A stretch of DNA of 64,000 nucleotides from Flagellimonas amphidinii (GCF_013090115.1 NZ_JABFNN010000027.1:306409-370408), one strand, 5' to 3'. Shown: positions 42,059 to 51,103, counted from the stretch's first letter. Notes: generated by a model not told the origin, from the letters alone. Numbers and translations are program-made.

Positions 42059-42148
42059 ATGGGAAAATCAATACGTAAAAATAGAAAAGTAAATTGTAAT
42101 TAGGGGATTAAACCTATTTTTGCAACTCGAAAAGAGATACAGTTTATT

Positions 42149-42227
42149 GTCATTTCGAGTCTTGGAAAGCCAAATGAGAAGTCTCTTCCCATCCGTTTGA
42201 GACATCTCGACTGCGCTCGATGTGACA
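42149..42227. repeat. Small dispersed repeat with terminal inverted repeats
   Basis: The 79-bp element runs from TGTCATTTCGAG to CTCGATGTGACA; the ends are imperfect inverted copies. Inside is ATCTCGACTGCGCTCGAT. It looks like the MITE/REP-type elements scattered in flavobacterial genomes. It sits 21 bases before the leuS ATG. A fragment of the same sequence occurs inside leuS at 43138-43166. Confidence 0.75.
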
Positions 42228-42248
42228 ACATGATCATAAAGAAGCATG

Positions 42249-45224
42249 ATGAATTATAATTTCCGTGAGATTGAGGCCAAATGGCAGGAGTATTGGGCAA
42301 AAAATGGAACATTTAAAGCGACCAACGATTCTAACAAACCCAAATTTTATGCATTGTCCATGTTTCCATACCCTTCTGGGGCTGGCTTGCACGTAGGTCA
42401 CCCGCTGGGCTATATTGCTACGGATATTTATTCAAGGTATAAAAGGCACAAAGGGTTCAATGTGTTGCATCCCATGGGTTACGATTCCTTTGGTCTTCCT
42501 GCAGAACAATATGCCATTCAAACCGGGCAACATCCTGCCATAACCACCGAAAACAACATCAAAAGATACCGGGAACAACTGGACAAACTGGGATTTTCTT
42601 TTGATTGGGACCGTGAAGTCAGGACTTCTAATCCAAGATATTATAAATGGACCCAGTGGGTGTTTATCCAATTGTTCAACTCTTGGTACAATAAAAAATC
42701 GGACAAGGCCGAAGACATAACAGATTTGATTGCCCTGTTCGAAAAAGAAGGGAATGCAAATGTTGAAGCCGCTTGCGATGACGATACGCCTGCATTCAGC
42801 GCTTCAGATTGGAATAGTTTTTCTGAAAAGACCCAACAAGAGTTGCTGCTAAAATATAGATTGACTTATTTGGCGGATACTGAAGTGAACTGGTGTCCGG
42901 CCTTGGGCACCGTTTTGGCCAATGATGAGATCGTAAACGGGGTTTCGGAACGGGGAGGGCATCCTGTCATCCGAAAAAAAATGACGCAATGGAGTATGCG
43001 TATCACTGCTTATGCCCAACGTTTGCTGGATGGATTGGACAAGATTGATTGGCCACAGCCTTTGAAAGATTCCCAAACCAACTGGATTGGTCGTTCGGAA
43101 GGAGCTTCTGTCACCTTTAATGTCATTCCAACTAACAGTGTCACTTCGAGCGCAGTCGAGAAGTCTGATACCATTGAAGTCTTCACCACCCGCCCTGATA
43201 CTATTTTTGGGGTCAGCTTTATGACGCTTGCCCCAGAACATGAGTTGGTGGCCAAAATCACTACGGAGGCGCAAAAAGCGGAGGTAGACGCTTATGTTGA
43301 GGCTACTGCCAAGCGTTCGGAGCGTGATCGCATGGCCGATGTAAAGACTGTGTCCGGAGTATTTACCGGAGCTTATGCAGCGCATCCTTTTACCAAGGAA
43401 CCCATTCCCATTTGGATTGGCGACTATGTTTTGGCCAGTTATGGTACAGGAGCGGTAATGGCGGTGCCGTGTGGTGATCAACGCGATTATGATTTTGCAA
43501 AACACTATAACATTCCCATTCCCAATATTTTTGAAGGAGTTGATATTTCCGAAGAAGCTTTTGCGGATAAGTCAACTACCATTATTGCTAATTCTGATTT
43601 CTTAAACGGACTTTCCTATAAGGAGGCAACCAAAAAAGTGATTGCTGAGCTAGAAAAAATTGGTCATGGGGAAGGCAAGGTCAATTATCGTCTTCGTGAT
43701 GCGGTATTCAGTCGTCAACGTTATTGGGGAGAACCTTTCCCGGTATATTATGTGGATGGCATGCCCCAGATGATTGACGTGGAACATTTGCCGTTGGAGT
43801 TGCCCGAAGTGGAAAAATACCTTCCCACGGAAACAGGGGAACCACCCTTGGGCAATGCTACGCATTGGGCATGGAATATTGAGACGAATTCGGTGGTGGG
43901 AAATGAAAAAATCAATCACACTAGTGTGTTTCCATTAGAATTGAACACCATGCCAGGTTGGGCGGGAAGCTCCCAGTACTTTAACCGGTACATGGACCCT
44001 AGAAATGATGAAGCCATCTTCTCCGAAGAGGCCATTGGGTACTGGCAAGATGTGGATCTCTACATTGGCGGTAGCGAGCATGCTACGGGCCACTTATTGT
44101 ATTCCCGTTTTTGGCAGAAATTCATGTTTGATAAGGGTCTAGTGCCCAAAGACGAGTACGCCCAAAAGTTGATCAACCAGGGGATGATTACGGGGACGAG
44201 TGCTTATTCATATCGTGTTTCAATAAAATCATTTAAAAAAGGCAATGAGATTGTAGATGTGGAAGAAGGATTGATGTTAAATCAATATTTAATTTCTAAT
44301 GAGCACATAAAAGAAAATGGCTTTAACAATTATTTGCTTACCAATGATGATATACTAAAATTTATTGAGGATCAAGAGTCTGGATTACTAGGGCAAGAGA
44401 TAAATGAAATAAGTATTTATAAAATTCTTATTCCAATTGACTGCTTAGTCGGTGTTACTGATGAAATCGATTTGGAGAAATTGAAGTTATATGACTCTAT
44501 TTTTAAAAATTATAAATTTTATAAATCTGATGCTATAATTGCAAAAAGAGAAGTAGAAAAAATGTCCAAATCCAAATACAATGTGGTCAACCCAGATGCC
44601 ATTTGTGAGGAGTATGGGGCAGATTCCCTTCGTTTGTACGAAATGTTCCTGGGGCCTTTGGAGCAATCCAAACCTTGGAATACGGCAGGGATTACCGGAG
44701 TGCATTCTTTCTTAAAGAAATTATGGAAGCTTTATGCGGTCATTGAGGACACAGAGCCCACGGCCGATAATTTAAAAACGCTACACAAGACCATTAAAAA
44801 AGTGGAGGAGGATATTGAGAACTTCTCGTTCAATACTTCGGTGTCCACTTTTATGATTTGTGTGAATGAGTTGACGGCACAAAAATGTACGAGCAAAGCC
44901 ATTTTGGAACCCCTCGCCATTTTGGTATCGCCCTATGCGCCACATATTGCTGAAGAGCTTTGGGAACGATTAGGTCATGCAACATCCATTGCAGCTGCCC
45001 CTTTTCCCATATTTGAGGAAAAATATTTGGTGGAAAGCAGCAAGGAGTATCCCATTTCCTTTAATGGAAAAATGCGCTTTAAATTGGAGCTGCCTTTGGA
45101 TATGGGCAAGGATGAAATAGAAGCTGCGGTGTTGGCCCATGAAAAAACCCAGGCCCAATTACAAGGACGTTCTCCTAAAAAAGTAATTGTTGTGCCTGGA
45201 AAAATTGTGAATATCGTAGGATAA
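42249..45224 (+). CDS. leuS: Leucyl-tRNA synthetase (mosaic, with repeat-derived insertion)
   Basis: 991 residues from the second of two ATGs. Class I signatures are intact: FPYPSGAGLHVGHPLG (HVGH at 48-51) and EKMSKSKYNVVNP (KMSKS near 775). The editing domain is present (VFTTRPDTIFGVSF; YGTGAVMAVPCGDQRDYDFA). Two things are odd. Residues encoded by 43138-43166 (SVTSSAVEKS) derive from a dispersed repeat. The leucine-specific region before KMSKS (44205-44560) has about 26% GC against about 50% on both sides and a divergent protein sequence. The gene stays in frame throughout and appears functional. Confidence 0.95.
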   Translation: MNYNFREIEAKWQEYWAKNGTFKATNDSNKPKFYALSMFPYPSGAGLHVGHPLGYIATDIYSRYKRHKGFNVLHPMGYDSFGLPAEQYAIQTGQHPAITTENNIKRYREQLDKLGFSFDWDREVRTSNPRYYKWTQWVFIQLFNSWYNKKSDKAEDITDLIALFEKEGNANVEAACDDDTPAFSASDWNSFSEKTQQELLLKYRLTYLADTEVNWCPALGTVLANDEIVNGVSERGGHPVIRKKMTQWSMRITAYAQRLLDGLDKIDWPQPLKDSQTNWIGRSEGASVTFNVIPTNSVTSSAVEKSDTIEVFTTRPDTIFGVSFMTLAPEHELVAKITTEAQKAEVDAYVEATAKRSERDRMADVKTVSGVFTGAYAAHPFTKEPIPIWIGDYVLASYGTGAVMAVPCGDQRDYDFAKHYNIPIPNIFEGVDISEEAFADKSTTIIANSDFLNGLSYKEATKKVIAELEKIGHGEGKVNYRLRDAVFSRQRYWGEPFPVYYVDGMPQMIDVEHLPLELPEVEKYLPTETGEPPLGNATHWAWNIETNSVVGNEKINHTSVFPLELNTMPGWAGSSQYFNRYMDPRNDEAIFSEEAIGYWQDVDLYIGGSEHATGHLLYSRFWQKFMFDKGLVPKDEYAQKLINQGMITGTSAYSYRVSIKSFKKGNEIVDVEEGLMLNQYLISNEHIKENGFNNYLLTNDDILKFIEDQESGLLGQEINEISIYKILIPIDCLVGVTDEIDLEKLKLYDSIFKNYKFYKSDAIIAKREVEKMSKSKYNVVNPDAICEEYGADSLRLYEMFLGPLEQSKPWNTAGITGVHSFLKKLWKLYAVIEDTEPTADNLKTLHKTIKKVEEDIENFSFNTSVSTFMICVNELTAQKCTSKAILEPLAILVSPYAPHIAEELWERLGHATSIAAAPFPIFEEKYLVESSKEYPISFNGKMRFKLELPLDMGKDEIEAAVLAHEKTQAQLQGRSPKKVIVVPGKIVNIVG
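43138..43166 (+). repeat. Repeat fragment inside leuS
   Basis: GTGTCACTTCGAGCGCAGTC continued by GAGAAGTCT matches, on the opposite strand, the 3' end of the element at 42149-42227 with two or three changes. It encodes about ten residues in frame within the editing domain. Confidence 0.75.
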
Positions 45225-45230
45225 AAGATG

Positions 45231-45253
45231 CGTCCCCTTAAGGGGACGTTTTT
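45231..45253 (+). terminator. Terminator after leuS
   Basis: CGTCCCC-TTAA-GGGGACG followed by TTTTT. Confidence 0.9.
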
Positions 45254-45299
45254 CTTCCAAAATCATTTAAGTTTCTACCTTTAGGGCAAATACCCAGCT

Positions 45300-45554
45300 A
45301 TGGACACCATTGAAATAGTTGGCCTTGTTGCGGCCACATTGACCACTTCTGCATTTGTGCCTCAAGTTTATAAGGCATTCAAACATAAATCCACTGCGGG
45401 TGTATCCCTTACCATGTATATTGTGTTGCTAGCCGGACTTGTACTCTGGATAGTTTACGGAATCCATCACAATAGTTTGAGTATTATTTTGGCCAATGTG
45501 GTTACTGGACTCTTGGCCTTAACGATGTTGATTCTCAAAATAAGGCATAAATAA
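45300..45554 (+). CDS. SemiSWEET-type sugar transporter
   Basis: 84 residues with three membrane helices, the size of bacterial SemiSWEETs, which work as dimers to pass sugars. The PQ-loop lies near residue 21 (TSAFVPQVYKAFKHKSTAGVSLTMY), and the conserved Trp-Asn pocket region follows (LVLWIVYGIHHNSLSIILANVVTGLL). An imperfect -7 box TACCTTTA (45276-45283) precedes it. It is a single-gene unit between leuS and ald. Confidence 0.9.
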   Translation: MDTIEIVGLVAATLTTSAFVPQVYKAFKHKSTAGVSLTMYIVLLAGLVLWIVYGIHHNSLSIILANVVTGLLALTMLILKIRHK

Positions 45555-45740
45555 CCCTATATAAAGAAGGGTATATCTGATAAATTTTATAATGATTATA
45601 AATTTTACCCTAAAAAAATAAGGGGTATACAGTTAAAAAACATAAAATTTAGTCATTAACCCCTACTTTTTATCGATTTTATTTCTCTCTTTTTATTTTT
45701 TGTAACAACTTTGGGGTATTAACCATTAAAAATTAACAAA

Positions 45741-46841
45741 ATGGTAGTTGGGGTACCCAAAGAAATCAAGAATAATGAAAGTCGGGTTGGAATGACGCCG
45801 GCAGGAGTTTTTGAACTGGTAAAAAACAATCACACCGTATACGTACAGTCTGGTGCAGGAGAAGGTAGTGGTTTTTTTAATCAGGATTATCAAAAGGCGG
45901 GAGCCACTATTTTGGATACAATTGGTCAGGTATATGCGATGAGCGATATGATCGTAAAGGTAAAGGAACCTATTGCTGAAGAATATAAATTGATTCAAAA
46001 AGGTCAGATAGTCTTCACATACTTTCATTTTGCATCCAGCGAAGCATTGACCCAGGCCATGATGGATAGCAAAGCCATATGTATTGCCTATGAAACGGTT
46101 GAGGATGAAGATGGTACTTTGCCATTATTGACACCAATGTCCGAAGTGGCCGGTCGTATGGCCATTCAACAAGGAGCCAAGTATTTAGAAAAACCGGTGA
46201 AAGGGAAAGGAGTCCTTTTAGGGGGCGTTCCTGGAGTTGCTCCAGGAAGAGTTTTGGTATTGGGGGCGGGTACCGTTGGTGTTCAAGCTGCAAAAATGGC
46301 AGCAGGACTGGGCGCCCATGTAACCATTTTGGATGTAAACATGAAACGACTCCGATATGTGAACGATATTATGCCAAGCCATGTGGTCACAGAATACTCC
46401 AACGAGTTCAATATTAGAAAACACATCAAGACCCACGATTTGATTATAGGAGGTGTTCTATTGAAAGGAGCCAAAGCACCTAATCTAATCACAAAGGACA
46501 TGTTGAAAGAAATGCATCCTGGAACTGTACTAGTTGATGTGGCCGTAGACCAAGGAGGCTGCGTGGAAACCACAAGACCCACAACGCATGAAAATCCTAT
46601 ATATATAATTGATGATGTGGTGCACTACTGTGTTGCCAATATGCCTGGGGCAGTCCCTTACACTTCTACAGTTGCCTTGACAAATGTAACACTGCCCTAT
46701 GTATTGAATTTGGCCAATAACGGATGGAGAAGTGCTTGTAATTTGGATAAATCTTTGGCTAAAGGTCTAAATATTGTAGAAGGAGAAGTAGTTTATAAAG
46801 AAATAGCCGAAGCCTTCAATTGGGAACCGGTTTTGGCATAA
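45741..46841 (+). CDS. ald: Alanine dehydrogenase
   Basis: 366 residues. It converts L-alanine and NAD to pyruvate and ammonia. The N-terminal VVGVPKEIKNNESRVGMTP, KVKEPIAEEY and HFASS regions bind substrate; VLVLGAGTVGVQAAKMAAGLGA near residue 172 is the NAD-binding loop; VDVAVDQGGCVETTRPTTHENP near 260 and HYCVANMPGAVPYTST near 295 complete the family pattern. The 186 bases upstream are very AT-rich with no clear box. A strong terminator follows, so it is a single-gene unit. Confidence 0.95.
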   Translation: MVVGVPKEIKNNESRVGMTPAGVFELVKNNHTVYVQSGAGEGSGFFNQDYQKAGATILDTIGQVYAMSDMIVKVKEPIAEEYKLIQKGQIVFTYFHFASSEALTQAMMDSKAICIAYETVEDEDGTLPLLTPMSEVAGRMAIQQGAKYLEKPVKGKGVLLGGVPGVAPGRVLVLGAGTVGVQAAKMAAGLGAHVTILDVNMKRLRYVNDIMPSHVVTEYSNEFNIRKHIKTHDLIIGGVLLKGAKAPNLITKDMLKEMHPGTVLVDVAVDQGGCVETTRPTTHENPIYIIDDVVHYCVANMPGAVPYTSTVALTNVTLPYVLNLANNGWRSACNLDKSLAKGLNIVEGEVVYKEIAEAFNWEPVLA

Positions 46842-46858
46842 CTTACATTTTGTCAGAA

Positions 46859-46891
46859 AAAAAGCCCCGTCAAATTATGGCGGGGTTTTTG
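46859..46891 (+). terminator. Terminator after ald
   Basis: AAGCCCCG and CGGGGTTTTT flank a loop of about 11 bases, ending in a T-tract. Confidence 0.88.
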
Positions 46892-46933
46892 TTGTTTTAT
46901 AGGTATATTTATAAGACCTAAAATAGAAAAGTT

Positions 46934-47635
46934 ATGATGACCTATTATATATTAATTGGAGGAATTGCATTGGTTAGCTGGTTGGTCAGCAGCCGATTGA
47001 AGAGTAAATTCAAACAATACTCCAAAGTACATTTAAGAAATGGTATGAGCGGTGCAGAGATTGCACAAAAGATGCTGGATGACCATGGAATTCGGGATGT
47101 AAAGGTGATTTCCACGCCTGGAATGTTGACCGATCACTACAATCCAAAAAATAAGACCGTGAACCTTAGTGAAGGAGTATATAGCCAAAGAAATGCAGCT
47201 GCGGCTGCCGTTGCTGCCCATGAATGTGGTCACGCTGTACAACATGCCCAAGCTTATGAATGGTTGACCATGCGCTCCAAGTTGGTCCCTGTGGTAAGTG
47301 TTACTTCTGGAATGTCCACATGGATCGTATTTGGGGGTATTGCCTTAATGGCTGCTACTGGTGTGGCTGGCGGAATAGGATTTTATATTGCCGTAGCTGG
47401 ATTGGTGATGATGGCACTGGCTACAGTGTTCAGTTTTGTCACGCTCCCTGTTGAATATGATGCCAGCAAAAGGGCATTGGTATGGTTGAAACAAAAAAAT
47501 ATGGTGAGCCAACAGGAATACGCAGGTGCGGAAGACGCTTTAAAATGGGCTGCCAGAACCTATTTGGTAGCTGCCTTGGGTGCCTTGGCTTCACTACTTT
47601 ATTGGGCCTTCCAAGTTTTTGGAGGAAGAGATTAG
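46934..47635 (+). CDS. YugP-type membrane zinc metallopeptidase
   Basis: 233 residues. One N-terminal helix, then a cytoplasmic-type domain with the zinc motif AAHECGHAVQHAQAYEW (HECGH near residue 97), two further helices (about 125-175) and a third zinc-ligand region VTLPVEYDASKRAL. This is the DUF2324/YugP family, membrane proteases of largely unknown target. It ends before a bidirectional-type hairpin shared with the convergent ferritin gene. ATG 46937 is an equally good start. Confidence 0.92.
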   Translation: MMTYYILIGGIALVSWLVSSRLKSKFKQYSKVHLRNGMSGAEIAQKMLDDHGIRDVKVISTPGMLTDHYNPKNKTVNLSEGVYSQRNAAAAAVAAHECGHAVQHAQAYEWLTMRSKLVPVVSVTSGMSTWIVFGGIALMAATGVAGGIGFYIAVAGLVMMALATVFSFVTLPVEYDASKRALVWLKQKNMVSQQEYAGAEDALKWAARTYLVAALGALASLLYWAFQVFGGRD

Positions 47636-47661
47636 TAAGACGACTAAATACGATACAAAAT

Positions 47662-47689
47662 AAAATGGGGCCAATGGCCCCATTTTTTG
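47662..47689. terminator. Terminator between the metallopeptidase and ferritin genes
   Basis: AAAATGGGGCC-AAT-GGCCCCATTTTTT, a strong stem with T-tract on the plus strand and A-tract on the other side, between convergent genes. Confidence 0.92.
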
Positions 47690-47707
47690 CTAATACGTTA
47701 ATTGTGA

Positions 47708-48226
47708 TTATTCAATCCAATTACCAACTTGGTTGTCTATCATTTGTAGACCTACACCTTCTGTTCCGGTAACGGCAATCATATCTAGAATATCGCGGAT
47801 TGTGTTTTCCTCTTCAACTTGCTCAAGTACAAACCAATCTAAAAAACGTTCAGTGGCAATATCACCTATTTCACGAGCTTTTTTCACAATGTTGTGGATG
47901 GATTTGGTCACAGCAACTTCATGCTCCAAAGTGTTCTCAAAAACGTCAACAATAGAGGAATAATCATGATTGATGTCTGAAATTTCGGGAGACATTGGGC
48001 TACCACCGGTATCCACCAAAAAATTGAAAATTTTCATCATATGTTCACGTTCTTCCTCAGCCTGCTTGAAGAAGAATTTTGCACTTGTAAAAAAACCATT
48101 TTGTTCACACCAAGATGCCATGGCCAAATAAACAGCAGAAGCTTTAGCTTCCATTTTTATCTGTCCATTGAGCAAGTCCATACACTCCACCTTGATACTC
48201 ATACTTTGTCTTGCTATATCTTTCAT
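47708..48226 (-). CDS. Bacterial non-haem ferritin
   Basis: 172 residues, four-helix ferritin fold. Ferroxidase-centre residues are placed as usual: the first Glu in IKMEAKASAVYLAMASWCEQNG near residues 23-30, the E-x-x-H pair in FKQAEEEREHMMKIFNFL near 55-63, Glu in FENTLEHEVAVTKSI near 103 and Gln in FVLEQVEEENTIRDIL near 137. It stores iron as ferric mineral. On the minus strand a -7 box TATTTTTG lies at 48263-48256, about 30 bases before the ATG. Confidence 0.95.
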   Translation of the reverse strand: MKDIARQSMSIKVECMDLLNGQIKMEAKASAVYLAMASWCEQNGFFTSAKFFFKQAEEEREHMMKIFNFLVDTGGSPMSPEISDINHDYSSIVDVFENTLEHEVAVTKSIHNIVKKAREIGDIATERFLDWFVLEQVEEENTIRDILDMIAVTGTEGVGLQMIDNQVGNWIE

Positions 48227-48255
48227 TTGTTAAGGGTTTTAGCTTTAATAGTTAA

Positions 48256-48263
48256 CAAAAATA
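48256..48263 (-). promoter_or_regulatory. -7 box for the ferritin gene
   Basis: On the minus strand this reads TATTTTTG, an exact TAnnTTTG box, 30 bases from the ATG at 48226. The -33 region is weak. Confidence 0.45.
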
Positions 48264-48346
48264 CGGAATTTACGCACCAAAATGAAGTAAGTGCCTTGTT
48301 TTAAGGCAGTTTAAGACTGAATTAAAATAAGGGCAAAAAAGGTAGC

Positions 48347-48667
48347 TTAGACGTTGATTGATTCTGCTTTGGCGGCAAGACCTAAAGAAACAAAAGTCTG
48401 GTCTACAAAACGTCTCAAATCTAGAATCTCCAACGTATTTAAAATAAATAGGTGTTCCTTGTTGCAAAGCAGTAAAACCTCAAAACCGTGTCGGTTCAAA
48501 TCACCATCAAAGTGACTTTCAATGGAGATACGTCTTGTTTTCTCCCTTAGTGATAATAGCTGGCACAAGGACATGCGTACAGTTTTTTGTCCAAAATCGA
48601 CATAAAAACAACGATCCTTAACAGATTGATAAAGGGTATAGTATTTAGACCTATGAATTAAATTCAT
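48347..48667 (-). CDS. Uncharacterised small protein
   Basis: 106 residues. No signal peptide or membrane helix. The N-terminal half (YYTLYQSVKDRCFYVDFGQKTVRMSLCQLLSLREKTRRI) suggests a compact beta-then-helix protein, and the last part (HLFILNTLEILDLRRFVDQTFVSLGL) is a helix. It sits upstream of ferritin and downstream of an Lrp gene, all on the minus strand, with 38 bases to the Lrp stop. Similar small proteins occur in flavobacteria, but no family was firmly recognised. Codon use looks ordinary, so it is probably real. Confidence 0.55.
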   Translation of the reverse strand: MNLIHRSKYYTLYQSVKDRCFYVDFGQKTVRMSLCQLLSLREKTRRISIESHFDGDLNRHGFEVLLLCNKEHLFILNTLEILDLRRFVDQTFVSLGLAAKAESINV

Positions 48668-48705
48668 ATGGCAAAAATAATGTTTATTTAGATTGAATAC
48701 AAATA

Positions 48706-49176
48706 TCAGATTCGAATTTGCCGATCTATCTGTTGGTCAAGGGAGATGAAGGTTTCTGTTCTGGAGACTCCTTCAATATGTTGGATCTTTTTATTGAGCA
48801 CCTGCATAAGGTGTTCATTGTCCCGGCACAAAACCTTGATAAGTATGGACCAATTGCCCGTGGTGTAATGACATTCCAGTACTTCCGGAATTTTTTCAAG
48901 TTCTTTTACGGCTCTAGGATTGGACATGGCCTTATCCAAAAAAATACCAATATATGCCATGGTGGTATACCCCAGAACCCTCGGATTGATTACAAACTTT
49001 GAACCTGAAAGTAAACCGGAGCTTTCCAACTTACGCAGTCTTTGATGAATGGCTGCACCAGAAATACCGATATTTCTTGCAATCTCTAAAATAGGTCTAC
49101 GGGCATCTTCCATCAAATGCCTTAGAATTTTTTTGTCGATACCGTCTATTTTGACAGAATTGTTATGGCTTTTCAC
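48706..49176 (-). CDS. Lrp/AsnC family transcriptional regulator
   Basis: 156 residues starting at GTG 49176. The N-terminal helix-turn-helix is IDGIDKKILRHLMEDARRPILEIARNIGISGAAIHQRLRKLESSGLL; the C-terminal ligand-binding domain has YTTMAYIGIFLD and VLECHYTTGNWSILIKVLCRDNEHL. Lrp-type regulators form octamers that sense amino acids. The gene immediately upstream on the same strand codes for a saccharopine dehydrogenase-like enzyme (stop 49225), so lysine or another amino acid is a likely effector. Confidence 0.92.
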   Translation of the reverse strand: MKSHNNSVKIDGIDKKILRHLMEDARRPILEIARNIGISGAAIHQRLRKLESSGLLSGSKFVINPRVLGYTTMAYIGIFLDKAMSNPRAVKELEKIPEVLECHYTTGNWSILIKVLCRDNEHLMQVLNKKIQHIEGVSRTETFISLDQQIDRQIRI

Positions 49177-49224
49177 AATACAACTTCTAAATTGAAGTTA
49201 AAGATAAAGAAAAGCTAAAGAAAG

Positions 49225-50598
49225 TTAACCGGCTACGGAATCAGGATTATAACCTAAATAAGGGACTTCAAACTCATTAAAAACTATACCGTGCGATTTT
49301 AGCTCTAAAAGTATGGGTTGATAAACTTCTTTTTTAATAGGAATTTGAACTCCTGGGGTTTTAATGTTGCCGTTCAAAATCTGTAAGGTGGCCATAGCGA
49401 CTGGTAAGCCAACCGTTTTTGCCATAGCAGTATAGGTTCTATTTTCTCCAATTACCACCATATTGGCATCAATTTGTTTTTTTTCACCATTCATTTCAAA
49501 ACCAAATTTGTGATACATGACAATCATGTCCTTTTCATCTTCTTGGAGTGTCCAGCTATCTTCAAGGATGTATTGCAATATTTGCGCTGGGGAGGCATTT
49601 TTAAGTGGAATTTTTTTGGAAGCATCAAATAGGTTGAGTTCCAATAGTTTCCCCCATCGAATATCATCCTGATCAATTTTAAGGTAGTGGCGAAGTTTGA
49701 GTTCTACCGAATCGGTTGGTGAATATGGGAGAAAAAGATTGACGAACTCTCGATAGGACATGCCTTCTGAATTTTCAATGGTATAGCTGTCATCTGTCAT
49801 GCCGAGCATGATGAACATTTGCCAAGATTTGGAAAACCCAACTCTTCGCATGGTGCCCCTAAAAAGTGTTAGGGCATTCTCTAATCCGTAGGCCTTTGTG
49901 TATTTTAAAGAATCTCTGTTTGCATAGGCTTCAAAGGATCCATAGCCCTTAATATCCAAGAATTCGGTTCGTCTAAAAAGTTTCTGATAGGGGATGTACT
50001 TGTAACTCCCCTCTTGCATAAATTTAGCAGCACCGCCTTGACCAGCCAAAACTACATTTCTGGGATTCCAAGTGAATTTGTAGTGCCAAAGGTTAGAGTC
50101 ACTTTCAGGAGCTACCAAACCTCCTGTAAACGATTCAAAAAGTAACATTTTTCCGCCTTCATCCCTAATACGATCAATGACTTCCATGGCACTCATATGG
50201 TCAATGCCAGGATCTAGGCCTATTTCATTCATAAAGATCAAGCCATTTTTTTTGACCTCGTTGTCCAACGCTTCAATTTCTTTGCTTACATATGATGCAG
50301 TTACAAGATGCTTTTTATAGTATAGGCAATATTCGGCAATCTTGATGTGCAACTTAGGAGGTAACATGGATATTACAATGGAAGCTAATGAGATGGCCTT
50401 TTTACAATCATCATCATTAAGTATATCCAAAGCTATTACGCTACAATTGGGGTGTGAAGAAAAATCACTGGGAATATTTTCCGGATGTAAATCACCTATG
50501 GTTAAATGTAGGTTTTCTTCATTAGATTTTTTTAAGAGGTAATCCAATAGATAAGAAGTGGATTTTCCAGCACCGAGAACCAAAATAGTACGGACCAT
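49225..50598 (-). CDS. Saccharopine dehydrogenase-like enzyme
   Basis: 457 residues. The N-terminal Rossmann motif is ILVLGAGKSTSYLLDYLL; VISMLPPKLHIKIAEYCLYYKKHLVTASYVSKEI and GLIFMNEIGLDPGIDHMSAMEVID are the saccharopine dehydrogenase landmarks, followed by the substrate domain (FESFTGGLVAPESDSNLWHYKFTWNPRNVVLAGQGGA). It resembles the C-terminal half of the bifunctional lysine-degrading enzyme (saccharopine to glutamate and aminoadipate semialdehyde). Lysine degradation is the likely role. The next gene on this strand is an Lrp regulator. Confidence 0.9.
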   Translation of the reverse strand: MVRTILVLGAGKSTSYLLDYLLKKSNEENLHLTIGDLHPENIPSDFSSHPNCSVIALDILNDDDCKKAISLASIVISMLPPKLHIKIAEYCLYYKKHLVTASYVSKEIEALDNEVKKNGLIFMNEIGLDPGIDHMSAMEVIDRIRDEGGKMLLFESFTGGLVAPESDSNLWHYKFTWNPRNVVLAGQGGAAKFMQEGSYKYIPYQKLFRRTEFLDIKGYGSFEAYANRDSLKYTKAYGLENALTLFRGTMRRVGFSKSWQMFIMLGMTDDSYTIENSEGMSYREFVNLFLPYSPTDSVELKLRHYLKIDQDDIRWGKLLELNLFDASKKIPLKNASPAQILQYILEDSWTLQEDEKDMIVMYHKFGFEMNGEKKQIDANMVVIGENRTYTAMAKTVGLPVAMATLQILNGNIKTPGVQIPIKKEVYQPILLELKSHGIVFNEFEVPYLGYNPDSVAG

Positions 50599-50677
50599 GG
50601 GTTTTATTTATTTTTGATTAAAACGGGTACTAAGGTATCAAATTGTTATATTTTTAAAAAAATCATCATAATAAGTT

Positions 50678-51061
50678 ATGAACAAAACAATTTTATTGAC
50701 GGCGATTCTCCTTGGAATGTTGGCTATAATCTTAGGTGCTTTTGGCGCTCATGGTTTGGAAAAGCTAGTGGATGCAGAATCCGTTGAAACTTTTGAAACA
50801 GGAGTCCGTTATCAAATGTACCATGCTTTGTTCTTACTTTTTTTGGGAATATGGGACGGGGTTGGAATAAAGCATAAGAAACTTGTGTTTTGGTCTACAT
50901 TAGTGGGAGTGTTTTTGTTTTCTTTTTCAATATACTTTTTGTCCACCAATAGCTTGTTCAGCTTCGATTTTCGCTCAATAGGCTTTTTAACACCCATTGG
51001 AGGATTGTTTCTAATTCTGGCATGGTTACTTTTAGGGTATAGCATTTTGACTAAAAAATAG
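50678..51061 (+). CDS. DUF423 membrane protein
   Basis: 127 residues with four membrane helices. ILGAFGAHGLEKLVDAESVETFETGVRYQMYHALFLLFLG is the hallmark of DUF423 (YgdD-type). Function unknown. It is separated from pckA by 71 bases that contain a separate promoter box. Confidence 0.9.
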   Translation: MNKTILLTAILLGMLAIILGAFGAHGLEKLVDAESVETFETGVRYQMYHALFLLFLGIWDGVGIKHKKLVFWSTLVGVFLFSFSIYFLSTNSLFSFDFRSIGFLTPIGGLFLILAWLLLGYSILTKK

Positions 51062-51103
51062 TCGATTAACCTTCAGAAAAGGTATAAAAAAGATAGTTTT
51101 TTC

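Noticed and set aside
42849..43505. 218-codon open frame antisense to leuS
   Set aside because: No recognisable domain or signal, and leuS is certain on the other strand; shadow of a GC-richer coding frame.
44205..44560. Intein or homing-endonuclease insertion in leuS
   Set aside because: No splicing-junction residues or LAGLIDADG-type motifs, and the segment replaces rather than interrupts the leucine-specific region.
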